Assembly (NCBI GenBank): GCA_965601475.1
Contig: OZ271832.1
Location: 1,116,001 to 1,180,000, forward strand
Reading direction: 5' to 3'
Source of the DNA: JAWPMT01 sp965601475
GTDB taxonomy: Bacteria; Bacteroidota; Bacteroidia; Cytophagales; Cyclobacteriaceae
DNA length: 64,000 nt
In this document: one piece after another, positions 36,144 to 45,360 of the stretch
How the letters are laid out: every line of letters begins with the position of its first letter
Position numbering within the stretch: position 1 is the first letter of the stretch
The notes under the pieces: generated by a model
Database searches by the model: none
The model's input: the letters and a program-made list of their open reading frames with translations, nothing else
Told to the model about the DNA's origin: nothing
Translations under genes and position numbers: made by a program

Positions 36144-38396
36144 ATGAAGCAACTGATCGATGGAAAATGGTTTTGTGAACCCAGGGATATCCCCCAGATA
36201 AACGCAAACACACTGCGATCCTATCTTCATAGATCCAAGACTGCTCAAGATCCAACCTGGCACAACATCCCCAACCCGCAGTTCAATGGAAAGAACAGCC
36301 GTCGGCTGATACTCATCGACAGCATTCCGAACCCATCCATTAGACTTCAGGTCCTCAAGAAGCTGGAAATAAGCCTTGAGAATCAATCCGAGGCTCTGAA
36401 GTTGGCTTCCTCCCAGGGACTAGAAGCACTTGCCAAGACTGCGACAGAATCCACTTCGCAGATGCTTCGCAACAACGCCAGTTACTTAGCCACGCACCTC
36501 AAAGACTACATCGAGAAGAAACATGTCAGCCTGGTAGGGCATTTCATGCAGTTCTCCATCAATACACAACGCATGGTTATCTATGCCAGGACAGCAAGTC
36601 TTGCTGCCTTTGTAGTAGACCAAGTCAAAGACATTCACCTGCAGTGGGCTGGAGAGCCAGTCAGAGCCAAGCAAGACTACAGAAGCTTCCGGATGAACCT
36701 GATCACTGTCCTGGAGAATCATATCACCGATCTGCCCATTCCCTCAAGCGATCAACGATTCAAGAAGTGGTGCGAAGAAATGCTAGTTGCTGCAGCCAAA
36801 GAACCTACCAATCCAGCAGACTGGATTCAAGTCACACGGGTCAGGAACAATAACCGAAGCCGCTTCACCAACGAGCAAAAGAAACTAGCCGAAGAATTCT
36901 ATCTCCAGGATGCTAATCCCTACAAGCGGGTCTATGACATGCTCCTGGAGCGAGGTCGGCAAAAGGGATGGTGGATCGTTGATGGGTGCTTTGATCCCAT
37001 CACCTACCAGACCCTCTGCAACTACCTCAATGAAAACAAGGAAAAGCTAGATCTACAGCGCAATGGCCGCATGGCCTGGAAGGTGGCCAATGTGCCCTCC
37101 GCTACCAGAGACTATCCTGAAATGACCAATATGGTCTGGGGCATTGATGGCACAGCGCATAATGAGTGGGTTATAGACGAAAGGGATGCCTCTGGCAAAG
37201 CCCGTCAGAAGCTCCAGGTCATTCGTGTATTTGATTATGCCTCCTTACGGCTGTTGGCAACAGTCCCCTACATCGGTGGGGAGAAGGGTGAGTATTTCAC
37301 CCAGGCCTATAGACGGGCTGTTTTAGCCTGTGGCTATCGACCCAAGTGGATACAGACCGATCAAGGTCCAGGATATGACATTGTCAAAGCCTGGTGCAAG
37401 GAAAGGGATCTGGCCTTGGTGCCGGCCTCCGTAGGGCTCTCCAGGGCCAAGCTGGTTGAAAACCTATTAGGTAGAATGGATCAAATGATCCTACGCCATG
37501 CTCTGAAGGCCTGGAGCGGTCTTAACCTTACCGCACAAGGGCACAATAGCCGCTTAAGAGGAGATAATGCCAAACGAAGCAGAAGCAGCGCCAGGTCTAT
37601 CCTTAAAGCCGCTCACTGGACGGTGAATGACGCCATGGAAGAATGGAACGCCCTGGTTATCGAGCAGCTCAATCATAGGTCATGCAACAAAACACCAATC
37701 GAGCTTTGGAATGAGAAAGAAAGTGCTACCGATCCTCTGCATCCACAAGCTGCTGCAGTATGGTTCGGAGAACACCATGAAATCAAGCTGAGCATCCACG
37801 GTGTCAAGGTGCAGCACACTGACTCGTTAGGATACGCCCATCAATACATCTACTTCCCTAGTAGCCTGGAAAGCCCTGAAGACATTGATCGAACCATCAA
37901 CATCTTTCAGCGGTTGCCGCACACCAGTAGGAAAGCCGTCAAGGTGCATCTCTACATCACAGAATATGGTCAACCCGCCCACGTCTTTGAACATGCCTTC
38001 TCCGGATCACAGCCACCCAAGTACTTAGGTGAATGGGTTCTCAAACCCAATATCAGCATGGTCGCTGCCCTTACGGGTCAAACTGAAATGCTGGAACGGT
38101 GGAAGCTGTTTGTCAAGCAATACGAAGAAAAGGCCCGAAACTACATTCAGCAGGTTCGGGAAACTGTCACCTCCATGGAGGACCAGGAAGGCATAGCTGC
38201 CATCAAAGCAGATCCCCTGGCGTCCAAGAAGCGCAAGGTCAAGGCCAATCACCCATTCGATAAGGATGAACTGCGTGAGGAAGAAGAGCTCTTCAAACTA
38301 GCTGATGGTGATGAATCGGCCATGGAAGAAATGAGGACACTTGTAGACCCCGATACCGGGGAGGAAATATTGGTACCCAAAACCAACAAAAGATGA
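36144..38396 (+). CDS. MuA-like DDE transposase
   Basis: 750 residues. The N-terminal ~75 residues resemble the Mu end-binding HTH domain (WFCEPRDIPQINANTLRSYL). The catalytic core (about 325-560) has Asp335 in VWGIDGTAHNEW, Asp406 in IQTDQGPGYD and Glu439 in KLVENLLGRM, a complete DDE triad with 32 residues between the last two, closer to retroviral integrases than to Mu itself. The region 455-490 is basic. The C-terminal ~150 residues should bind the MuB partner. It performs strand transfer for integration and replicative transposition. It overlaps the next small gene by 4 bases. Confidence 0.95.
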   Translation: MKQLIDGKWFCEPRDIPQINANTLRSYLHRSKTAQDPTWHNIPNPQFNGKNSRRLILIDSIPNPSIRLQVLKKLEISLENQSEALKLASSQGLEALAKTATESTSQMLRNNASYLATHLKDYIEKKHVSLVGHFMQFSINTQRMVIYARTASLAAFVVDQVKDIHLQWAGEPVRAKQDYRSFRMNLITVLENHITDLPIPSSDQRFKKWCEEMLVAAAKEPTNPADWIQVTRVRNNNRSRFTNEQKKLAEEFYLQDANPYKRVYDMLLERGRQKGWWIVDGCFDPITYQTLCNYLNENKEKLDLQRNGRMAWKVANVPSATRDYPEMTNMVWGIDGTAHNEWVIDERDASGKARQKLQVIRVFDYASLRLLATVPYIGGEKGEYFTQAYRRAVLACGYRPKWIQTDQGPGYDIVKAWCKERDLALVPASVGLSRAKLVENLLGRMDQMILRHALKAWSGLNLTAQGHNSRLRGDNAKRSRSSARSILKAAHWTVNDAMEEWNALVIEQLNHRSCNKTPIELWNEKESATDPLHPQAAAVWFGEHHEIKLSIHGVKVQHTDSLGYAHQYIYFPSSLESPEDIDRTINIFQRLPHTSRKAVKVHLYITEYGQPAHVFEHAFSGSQPPKYLGEWVLKPNISMVAALTGQTEMLERWKLFVKQYEEKARNYIQQVRETVTSMEDQEGIAAIKADPLASKKRKVKANHPFDKDELREEEELFKLADGDESAMEEMRTLVDPDTGEEILVPKTNKR

Positions 38397-38488
38397 TTCC
38401 CATGACCCTCATCATCATTGGAATGATCATAGGCTTCGCCTGGGGATGGGCTGAAAGAATCCGAATCGAACAAAAGCGAAATCAATGA
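38393..38488 (+). CDS. 31-residue membrane peptide between MuA and MuB
   Basis: MIPMTLIIIGMIIGFAWGWA forms one membrane helix followed by a basic tail (ERIRIEQKRNQ). The frame starts in an ATGA overlap with the transposase stop and ends in an ATGA overlap with the start of the MuB-like gene, so it is exactly nested as a coupled third gene. The fit of both junctions argues that it is translated. Function unknown. Confidence 0.6.
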   Translation: MIPMTLIIIGMIIGFAWGWAERIRIEQKRNQ

Positions 38489-39804
38489 TTGTACTCTCTC
38501 CTATCCAAAGCCCTGATGCTTCTACCCTTTCCAAATCTGCCTTTGTCAGCATCAATGGGAAATCCAGCATCATCCATATCAGTGCCATGGCTTCTGAGCG
38601 GTTAGGGCTTGCAGATGGTGGAAGTGTCACCCTCTCCTGGATTGATCCTAAGTGGATCTTGAAGCTCAGCCACCAGGATCCGAATGGACTCCCCGTCAAG
38701 CAACGAAAGGGAACCAAGGGCTTCCAAATCAAGAGCATTAGCCAGTGCCGCCAGATCCTCAAGACAGCTGGCTTGGGTCAAACCGCAACACTTCACCTGG
38801 TGCATGAGGATTTCAGTGCTGCACCGACCGTAACATACCAATCGCCTAGGATCGTAGGGCTTCAGCTGCAGATTCGCGATCGTATCAAAAAGATCATCAA
38901 GGAAAAGGTCCTAACAAATGCTGAATTCCTTACTATGATTCGCACAGAAAGCTACAATGGGCCCAGTGAAGGATCGCTCTCCGATCTGCTCAATGACAAC
39001 AAGGCTTTTTCCGAAGCTTGGCTCAGCACCCTGTGGGCTGCCATCAACTCACGGTTCTCCAACAATCCGGAGATCGTCAAGAGCACCCGACAATATCGAA
39101 TGATTGAAAACTTGCTGTCCAGTTGCCATGTGAACAGGGATTTCATGCTGATCACCGGAAACACCGGGATCGGCAAATCCCTGTCACTACGTAACCTGGT
39201 AGAAGAGACTGCAGATACCTACTACTTCAAGATGGACCGGCAGTCCAGCTGGTTCACCTTCCTGCTGCGCTTCGCTGCCAGCATTGGTATGTCCACCAAG
39301 GAGATCAAGAACATCAACCAGTACAAGCTGCATGATAACATCGAGGCTCACCTGCTCAAGAAATCCAAAGATCATGTGGTCATCGTCCTGGATGAATTCG
39401 AAAGATTAGCCCTCCAACATTGGATAAGAATCAAGGACATGAAGACCAGCTGGCCTAACGTTGGTTTCCTGGTCAGTGCCATCCCCGACCGCAAAGTCCA
39501 GCTGGCCCGATATGCCCGGCTCAATCCGGAAACCTGGAGGCCTGTAGATGACGATCACGTCAGTAACAGCTACACTACCCTAGCCAGGCGCTTCAAGGTC
39601 TTTGATATTCCTTCTGTTAGTCCAGAGGATACACGGCACTTCTTCCAGGCCAAAGGCGTCCTGGACAGCCAAGTACTGCAGTATGCGGAGCAGGTGATCT
39701 GGAACTATGATCAAGCCGACATGATGCTCAAGAAAGCCGAGAAGATGGGACTGGAGCTTCCTACTATGACCCTGGGTGAATTTCAACAGGTAAAAGTGCA
39801 ATAA
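38485..39804 (+). CDS. MuB-like AAA+ target-capture ATPase
   Basis: 439 residues. Walker A is ITGNTGIGKS (Lys231) and Walker B VVIVLDEFER (Asp303), followed by a sensor segment (VGFLVSAIPDRK). The N-terminal ~200 residues are an extension longer than that of Mu B (312 residues), with a domain around SFVSING-type strands and SEASLST helices. By family it should coat target DNA in an ATP-dependent filament and activate the transposase. It is coupled to the preceding peptide and the following gene by overlapping codons. Confidence 0.85.
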   Translation: MIVLSPIQSPDASTLSKSAFVSINGKSSIIHISAMASERLGLADGGSVTLSWIDPKWILKLSHQDPNGLPVKQRKGTKGFQIKSISQCRQILKTAGLGQTATLHLVHEDFSAAPTVTYQSPRIVGLQLQIRDRIKKIIKEKVLTNAEFLTMIRTESYNGPSEGSLSDLLNDNKAFSEAWLSTLWAAINSRFSNNPEIVKSTRQYRMIENLLSSCHVNRDFMLITGNTGIGKSLSLRNLVEETADTYYFKMDRQSSWFTFLLRFAASIGMSTKEIKNINQYKLHDNIEAHLLKKSKDHVVIVLDEFERLALQHWIRIKDMKTSWPNVGFLVSAIPDRKVQLARYARLNPETWRPVDDDHVSNSYTTLARRFKVFDIPSVSPEDTRHFFQAKGVLDSQVLQYAEQVIWNYDQADMMLKKAEKMGLELPTMTLGEFQQVKVQ

Positions 39805-40214
39805 TGGCCGGACGTATCGATCATAGGAAATCACTGCTCAGTCAGCTCCACATGTATCTGAATCGATTAGATCTCATGGAAGAGAAACGTTCCATCCTTC
39901 GCGTCCACACCCATGGACGTACCGGCAGCGCCCGGGAGTTGAGCTTATTAGAGCTTCGTCAGCTGGTGCAACAACTACGGGATGGTGATCCCACCGAGAA
40001 GCGACGAGCCGTCATGGTTCGCAAGCTCCTTTACCTGCTCATGGAATGGAATGAAGCCTTCAAGAAAGACGGTCGACCCAATAAGGCTGCCATCGATGCT
40101 TTCGTGCAGCAGAAATGGAATAAGAAATCGATCTGGAGCTTCTCCTACCAGGAGCTGCCCAGAATCATCAGTGTCGTTGAAACCAAATTTCTAAAGCATG
40201 CCAAAAGGACCTAA
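39804..40214 (+). CDS. Phage early protein of unknown function
   Basis: 136 residues, highly charged and mostly helical (QLHMYLNRLDLMEEKRSILR; ELRQLVQQLRDGDPTEKRR). The start shares one base with the MuB stop and the end overlaps the next gene by 17 bases, so it belongs to the compact early operon. No family recognised. Confidence 0.65.
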   Translation: MAGRIDHRKSLLSQLHMYLNRLDLMEEKRSILRVHTHGRTGSARELSLLELRQLVQQLRDGDPTEKRRAVMVRKLLYLLMEWNEAFKKDGRPNKAAIDAFVQQKWNKKSIWSFSYQELPRIISVVETKFLKHAKRT

Positions 40215-40404
40215 TCCCAATAGACTCAAAAGAGACGAGGAAGTGCGTCAAATGCACCGTGATCTCAAGGCCGTCAAAGAAGACGGCATCCAGAAGTACT
40301 CCGAGGATCACATCATGAACAAGATCGCCAAGGTCAAGAACATCTCAGTCAGGACAGTCGAGAAGATTATCTGGCAATGGGACGCCTACAAAACCAATGA
40401 ATAA
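40198..40404 (+). CDS. Small basic phage protein, possible HTH
   Basis: 68 residues: NRLKRDEEVRQMHRDLKAVK then IMNKIAKVKNISVRTVEKI, whose second half looks like a helix-turn-helix (recognition helix around SVRTVEKIIWQW). Part of the early operon, overlapping its upstream neighbour. A DNA-binding role is inferred only. Confidence 0.55.
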   Translation: MPKGPNPNRLKRDEEVRQMHRDLKAVKEDGIQKYSEDHIMNKIAKVKNISVRTVEKIIWQWDAYKTNE

Positions 40405-40611
40405 ATGATGAAGCATATGAGAACCAGCACCCAGATTAGAGAAACCCTCAGCCGTAAGCAGGCTCAGCTCTCCGAACTACGCAGGCTCTTCGGACAATGC
40501 ACCGAAGCTGCCCAGGAAGCCATGGATGAGCGCATCGAGAGACTTGAAAAGGAAATCGACCAGCTGCATCGAGCATTGAAAGAAGCCCGAGCCTCTGAGG
40601 CCCTTACATAG
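40405..40611 (+). CDS. Small coiled-coil phage protein
   Basis: 68 residues (66 if the second ATG at 40408 is used), almost wholly a heptad-patterned helix (MDERIERLEKEIDQLHRALK). It directly follows the stop of the previous gene. Function unknown. Confidence 0.55.
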   Translation: MMKHMRTSTQIRETLSRKQAQLSELRRLFGQCTEAAQEAMDERIERLEKEIDQLHRALKEARASEALT

Positions 40612-40669
40612 CCTCTATATCCCCTTTTGTAATTAGTAATCAAATCATTTCACAATCAATAAGAATCCT

Positions 40670-41167
40670 ATGAGCAGATCTGAAAAAGCTACCAAATCAC
40701 AATCCACCCCTGAAATCGAAGCCAATGCGCTGTTGCACGAACTGGCCACGAAGACGGCCCGAAGGAAGGAGCTGTTGTCAAGTATTCAGTCCGAGCTGGA
40801 TGAGTTGGATGATGGCATGAATGAAATCGAGCGACAGCTTTTGAATCTGGCCACCGAGAATCGTAAGACCTGGTTCCCTGGAGAGAAGAAGACAGTGGTC
40901 TTTGAAAACGGGGAATTGGTGTTTCGAGCTTCCAGCAAACTGGTTGAAAAGGATGGTAACCCCGTCGATGAGTTGAATACAGATCTGTTAGGTCTGGCCA
41001 AGCGCAAAGGATGCCGGTCCATGGTCAAGATCACACCGGTCCTCAGTCAGATCAAAGCCTTCATCAAAGCCGGTAGAATGCCTTCCGGATTTGAAGGCAT
41101 CAGCATTGAAGTCACCGACAAGTTCAGCACCAAGCCCTACGCCCTAGAACAGGCAAGTAACCAGTAA
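40670..41167 (+). CDS. gam: Gam-like host-nuclease inhibitor
   Basis: 165 residues, close to Mu Gam in length. A long N-terminal coiled coil (LLSSIQSELDELDDGMNEIE) is followed by the globular Gam core: TWFPGEKKTVVFENGELVFR, KGCRSMVKITPVLSQIKAFI and GISIEVTDKFSTKPY. The family (Phage_Mu_Gam) forms a ring that binds DNA ends and blocks RecBCD-like and Ku-type access. Sits in the early operon as in Mu. Confidence 0.85.
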   Translation: MSRSEKATKSQSTPEIEANALLHELATKTARRKELLSSIQSELDELDDGMNEIERQLLNLATENRKTWFPGEKKTVVFENGELVFRASSKLVEKDGNPVDELNTDLLGLAKRKGCRSMVKITPVLSQIKAFIKAGRMPSGFEGISIEVTDKFSTKPYALEQASNQ

Positions 41168-41183
41168 CCCAATATCTAAAAGT

Positions 41184-41855
41184 ATGCGCACCGAAAGCAA
41201 GAACAGTTCTTCCGTACTCCAGACCATCGCCAAGCCCGAAACTGCGTTCTATGCAGTTCTGGGTTTGGTACTCTTTGTCAGTACTCCACACTTAGCCAGT
41301 TCTTTCAAAGAACTGAATGGTTTTTCCGAAGTACCCTCGCAGTACCGTGAAGTTTTCGGTTGGGTAGTAGGTGTACTGTTCAGTCTATTCTTAGAACTGG
41401 GGATCATGTACTTCGCATTAAAGAACAAGATCCTGATCACAGTACTGTTTATGATCATCTCGTTTGTGCTCTCGCTCCAGAACTACAAAACCAACCTGGA
41501 GGCATTTTCCTTTGAAAGTATCAGCTCGGTTCTGATCAGCCTTTCCATCCCCCTACTCATCTGCTTTGTCTCGCATGGTGTACGTCTGAAAGAAGAGGTC
41601 TCCGAGGACAATGATTCGGGTGCTCATGTTAAGCAGACTCCGGATCCGGTGAAGCTGCAGGTGACTCAAGAAAAGGCTCCAGCACCCCTGCGCACAACAG
41701 CTTCTAAAAACGATCCGAGTAAGATGCAACGCATCCAGGCCATCGTCAAAGATCTGCAGAACGGACTCACCTACGACGACATCACAGCCAAGCACAAAGT
41801 CTCTCGAGGCACCGTTGCTGAGATCAAAAAGAAGTTCTTAAAAGAAGCTGCCTAG
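41184..41855 (+). CDS. Multi-pass membrane protein with C-terminal HTH
   Basis: 223 residues. Four hydrophobic segments fill the first ~135 residues (AVLGLVLFVSTPHLASSF; VVGVLFSLFLELGIMYFAL; ITVLFMIISFVLSLQ; VLISLSIPLLICFVSHGV). After a Pro-rich linker the C-terminal ~45 residues form a helix-turn-helix (LTYDDITAKHKVSRGTVAEI). A membrane-anchored DNA-binding protein in a replication module might tether phage DNA or transpososomes to the membrane. Part of this gene (41696-41764) is also found at 26940-27008. Confidence 0.7.
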   Translation: MRTESKNSSSVLQTIAKPETAFYAVLGLVLFVSTPHLASSFKELNGFSEVPSQYREVFGWVVGVLFSLFLELGIMYFALKNKILITVLFMIISFVLSLQNYKTNLEAFSFESISSVLISLSIPLLICFVSHGVRLKEEVSEDNDSGAHVKQTPDPVKLQVTQEKAPAPLRTTASKNDPSKMQRIQAIVKDLQNGLTYDDITAKHKVSRGTVAEIKKKFLKEAA

Positions 41856-41858
41856 TAC

Positions 41859-42347
41859 ATGCTCAGCCTGGAGGAACAGATTCAGTACTGTAAGCAACAG
41901 TTCGCCCGAACTGGGAAAACCGAGTACCGGGATTTACTGGATTCCTTAGTTCTCCTCGACAGTACAGAACTCTTCCCCAAAGACATCGACACCCGAGAGT
42001 TCCAGCAGTTCTACATCGCCTGGCACAACTTCCGAGTCCAAGTACTGAAAACCAAACCTCGCATGACCCCTGGCCAGGGTGTGGCGCTCAAGAAGATCAT
42101 TCGGCATTTGATGCGCATCTCCAAGGATCATAGCTATGGAGGAGCTCTAAAAGGCTGGAAGCTCATCATCAATCGATGGTCAGAACTCACCCCCCACCTG
42201 CAGGGCCAGGTGTCGCTGGTCCAGGTCAATGAGAACCTGGAGGAGATACTAACAAGGTTATTCAATGTTAGCCATGGAAAAAGACAAGAAAACCACACCA
42301 TCGCTCCTGGCGGGGACCAGCCTGGAAAAGGCTTTGGCAAACTCTAA
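41859..42347 (+). CDS. Phage replication-module protein, unknown function
   Basis: 162 residues beginning LSLEEQIQYCKQQFARTG, with a central helical part (GVALKKIIRHLMRISKDH; GALKGWKLIINRW) and a disordered Gly/Pro-rich end. The last ~77 bases overlap the DnaC-like ATPase gene, which signals tight coupling; by position it could be a primosome-type partner of that loader. Confidence 0.65.
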   Translation: MLSLEEQIQYCKQQFARTGKTEYRDLLDSLVLLDSTELFPKDIDTREFQQFYIAWHNFRVQVLKTKPRMTPGQGVALKKIIRHLMRISKDHSYGGALKGWKLIINRWSELTPHLQGQVSLVQVNENLEEILTRLFNVSHGKRQENHTIAPGGDQPGKGFGKL

Positions 42348-43089
42348 AGAGTTCTTCTCAGACGAAGAGCTGGCCCAGATCCTTCGCCGTGCTACGGACC
42401 AGAAGCAGGCCAGTATCAGAGCGCATAGCTATTGGGAGGAAGTCAACAAACCCATCCAGTGGCCACGCTACAAAGCCGAAGAACTCATGCAGGTCTTTGA
42501 TCAGAAATACAAAGCCCGAGAGGGTGTAGACTTCGTCTGGGATGAGTACAGTAATCCCATCATCCAGGCGCTATGCCTCTACTTCACCGATGATCCTCAG
42601 TTTGAGAGCCTGGGCGAAGGTTTCAGCCTCCAGAAAGGGATTCTCCTCCAGGGCAACGTCGGCTGTGGTAAAAGCAGCGTCATGCAGGCTTTCGCCGAAA
42701 ACCAGAAGCAGAGTTTCAAATGCGTGGCTTGTCCCGACATCTCCATTGAATTCAGTCGCAAGGGCTATGAGATCTATCCCAGGTATGTCCATCCTACCCC
42801 AAATCCGCGGCCTTCCCAGGCTTTCTTTGGCCACGAGCTCCTGGGCTGGTACTTCGATGACCTGGGCTTCGAAACCACCGGCAAACACTTCGGTAAAGCC
42901 ACCAACTTCATGAGCGAAGTCATCCAAGGGATTTACAATAATTCGCAGCTTCGAGGTAAGGTGCACTTTTCTACTAATCTCTCAGCTGATGACATCCAGA
43001 AGTTCTATGGCCTCCGGATCCGGAGCCGCATGCGGCAGCTGTTCAATGTCATTGAGTATGATCAGAGCGCGCCGGATCGGAGGGGGTGA
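42271..43089 (+). CDS. DnaC-like AAA+ helicase loader
   Basis: 272 residues from the ATG at 42271 (another in-frame ATG at 42265). Walker A is GILLQGNVGCGKSS (Lys134), Walker B/sensor region ELLGWYFDDLGFE, and the ending GLRIRSRMRQLFNVI with the double arginine matches the arginine finger of DnaC/IstB-type ATPases. It probably loads the host helicase for phage replication. It is the last early gene before the AT-rich cargo block. Confidence 0.85.
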   Translation, partial: AMEKDKKTTPSLLAGTSLEKALANSKEFFSDEELAQILRRATDQKQASIRAHSYWEEVNKPIQWPRYKAEELMQVFDQKYKAREGVDFVWDEYSNPIIQALCLYFTDDPQFESLGEGFSLQKGILLQGNVGCGKSSVMQAFAENQKQSFKCVACPDISIEFSRKGYEIYPRYVHPTPNPRPSQAFFGHELLGWYFDDLGFETTGKHFGKATNFMSEVIQGIYNNSQLRGKVHFSTNLSADDIQKFYGLRIRSRMRQLFNVIEYDQSAPDRRG

Positions 43090-43270
43090 ATAACTATTGC
43101 AGCAAATCACACATTCGGAAAGCGACTAGGATCGAAGAAAGATCATTATCATTTACTCGGGGTAACAGCCTTATTTGCTCACACTGGCTGCATTCACTAT
43201 ATTAGAGGTGTTTGCAAAATGAAGGATGCACTCCTCATTTTGGGATTGAAGGGCATAAAACTTGGAGATT

Positions 43271-43744
43271 ATGGGACAGTCAAAAATCGAAATCAAAATA
43301 GGCATCGTAGAATTCACTGGCGAAGGCGAGCAAGAATGGCTTGGCCAACAACTCGATAAAATTATAGAGAAGCTTCCGGAACTTTTGAAGATTGAATTGG
43401 CTAGTCCACAAGCCTCGATCGGACCTTCTTCCGAATCTAGAAACACCGAATCAAATCCTTCCACCGGCCTACCCTCAAACCTTTCTTCCTATTTGAGAGA
43501 AAAAAATGCTACATCGAATCAGGTCAATAAATTCTTGGTTACGGCAGCTTTTCTTCAACTCGGCGGAAAGACAAGAATGTCAACGACTGACGTTTCCAAT
43601 TTGTTAAAATCATCAAATCAATCAAGGTTGGCAAACGCCAGTGATGCTCTTAATAAAAATGTTGGAAAAGGATTTTGTGAGAAGGACGGAGGCCAATTCT
43701 TTGTCACGCAAGAAGGCCTTGATTTTGTCGCAGAAATGAAATGA
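43271..43744 (+). CDS. Cargo module gene 1, unknown function
   Basis: 157 residues from the ATG at 43271. An N-terminal strand-helix unit (IEIKIGIVEFTGEGEQEWLG, then LDKIIEKLPELL), a Ser/Pro-rich linker and a C-terminal winged-helix-like domain (QVNKFLVTAAFLQLGGKTRM; DVSNLLKSSNQSRLANASDA; KGFCEKDGGQFFVTQEG). I recall this as a recurring bacterial family that comes with a partner like the next gene, but I know no assigned function. The stop overlaps the next ATG by 4 bases. Confidence 0.65.
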   Translation: MGQSKIEIKIGIVEFTGEGEQEWLGQQLDKIIEKLPELLKIELASPQASIGPSSESRNTESNPSTGLPSNLSSYLREKNATSNQVNKFLVTAAFLQLGGKTRMSTTDVSNLLKSSNQSRLANASDALNKNVGKGFCEKDGGQFFVTQEGLDFVAEMK

Positions 43745-44496
43745 GCTTTGATTCACTGCTAGATGCCATTCCAGAAGGGTTGCGCAAACCGCTTATGAGC
43801 GAGTACAATTCAATTGTCCAAAACTTTTTGGAACACCGATGGTCACCTTCAGAATTGAGTGGTGGTCGATTTTCTGAAATAGTTTACACGATCATCGAAG
43901 GATACGGCAATTCAATATATCCACCCGCTCCGTCAAAACCACGGAATTTTGTTGATGCTTGTAGGAGGTTGGAATCAAATACTTCTGTTCCCAGAAGTTT
44001 CCAAATATTGATTCCAAGATTACTTCCCTCATTATATGAAATAAGGAATAATAGAAATGTTGGGCATGTTGGAGGAGATGTTGACCCGAATGAAATGGAT
44101 TCAACCGCTGTTGTCCAAATCTCTGGTTGGATAATGGGTGAACTCATTCGAGTGTTCCATAATGTAAGTGTCGAAGAGGCCAGCAAAGCTGTAAAGTACG
44201 TGACAGAACGGAAAATACCCATAATATGGCAATCGCAAGAAGGGGTGAAACGTGTCTTGAAGCCTGACCTTTCTAAGCCGGATCAAACGCTACTCTTAAT
44301 TTCTACTTCCACGAGCAGAGTAGGCACTGAGGACGTTTTCAATTGGCTGGATTATGATAATCGAGCTTATTTTAGACAGATACTCAAAAGATTACACAAA
44401 CAGAGACTAATCGAATATGATGAAATCAATGCTACGTTGGAACTTCTTCCTCCCGGTGTGACCAAAGTTGAAATAATATTGGAAGAGAATAGATAA
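43741..44496 (+). CDS. Cargo module gene 2, unknown function
   Basis: 251 residues. The N-terminal ~140 residues are helical with the conserved-looking YEIRNNRNVGHVGGDVDPN segment, reminiscent of helical domains with RNxxxH motifs in abortive-infection proteins. The C-terminal ~75 residues resemble a winged helix (EDVFNWLDYDNRAYFRQILK, RLHKQRLIEYDE). ATGA overlap with gene 1 shows a stable two-gene unit. A defence role is suggested by location alone. Confidence 0.65.
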   Translation: MSFDSLLDAIPEGLRKPLMSEYNSIVQNFLEHRWSPSELSGGRFSEIVYTIIEGYGNSIYPPAPSKPRNFVDACRRLESNTSVPRSFQILIPRLLPSLYEIRNNRNVGHVGGDVDPNEMDSTAVVQISGWIMGELIRVFHNVSVEEASKAVKYVTERKIPIIWQSQEGVKRVLKPDLSKPDQTLLLISTSTSRVGTEDVFNWLDYDNRAYFRQILKRLHKQRLIEYDEINATLELLPPGVTKVEIILEENR

Positions 44497-44858
44497 ATTG
44501 ACAGATAATTCCCAAAACAAATTCAACGTTATGGCAAAGAAGAAATCCAAATGAAAGATCTAGAAATTGTCAAAACATGGAATTTAGTAAATGCTTGAAA
44601 ATCAAAAATTCAGTCGACTAGGGCTAGAAATCTCAAAGACCTAGCTGACCTGAAGAGGTGCATACACCTAAATCGAGTAATATAATAATTGACTAAGGTG
44701 CAGAATCATATTTCGCACAGATTCATTTATCTGGCCATAATCGTAATTGTATATCTGTTAACACAATCCACACTTTGAACTTTCGACGGCAAGTCGAATC
44801 ATAAATAACTATAGAGTCCACATAGTAGGTCCAGGAATTAAGAAATGGGCTGAAGGGC
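44497..44858. other. AT-rich spacer in the cargo block; no gene seen
   Basis: Short frames only. It separates the two-gene module from the next units and probably contains their promoter, but no clear promoter boxes or hairpins were found. Confidence 0.35.
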
Positions 44859-45119
44859 ATGGTGAAAACAACCTGGTTTGGGATAAATTTCCCGTTTCAG
44901 GAAAGTTCGTCGTTGAAGGTTTGGTATCGGGCACCAGGAGAAGGCTGGAGGGAAAGTATCGTCATCAAACATTGGAGAAGTGGAATAGGGTTTGGGGACA
45001 ATGGAGGAGACAATGATTTTGATGCAAGAGTATGGTTGCACCAATATTCCGAGGGCGAACCGGCAGAAATAGAGCCTGCAGAATTCTTAGGATTCAACGA
45101 AGAATTTCCTATATTCTGA
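44859..45119 (+). CDS. Small Trp/Gly-rich protein, unknown
   Basis: 86 residues, strand-like and acidic towards the end (FQESSSLKVWYRAPGEGWRE; FGDNGGDNDFDARVWLHQYS; EPAEIEPAEFLGF). No signal peptide or known domain. It lies ahead of the Thoeris-like operon with a 240-base gap, so linkage to it is uncertain. Confidence 0.5.
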   Translation: MVKTTWFGINFPFQESSSLKVWYRAPGEGWRESIVIKHWRSGIGFGDNGGDNDFDARVWLHQYSEGEPAEIEPAEFLGFNEEFPIF

Positions 45120-45360
45120 TGGGATGGAGGTGATTCAAAATCCAAATTTCAAAAGCCCATCTGAAATCCACAGAACGCCGATGAGGCCAAATTAGTGAAA
45201 TGCGCACCACTGAGCTCCCGCAGCCCTTTCTGGTCCGAAGTTTGAGCAATTGAACTTGGACCAGAACCCGCTTCACTATACTTTCCTTTGGTAGAAACAG
45301 GGAAATACCGAGAAAATTATTCCGTTTTCAACTATATTATTGATTCTAAGTCTTTTGAAG

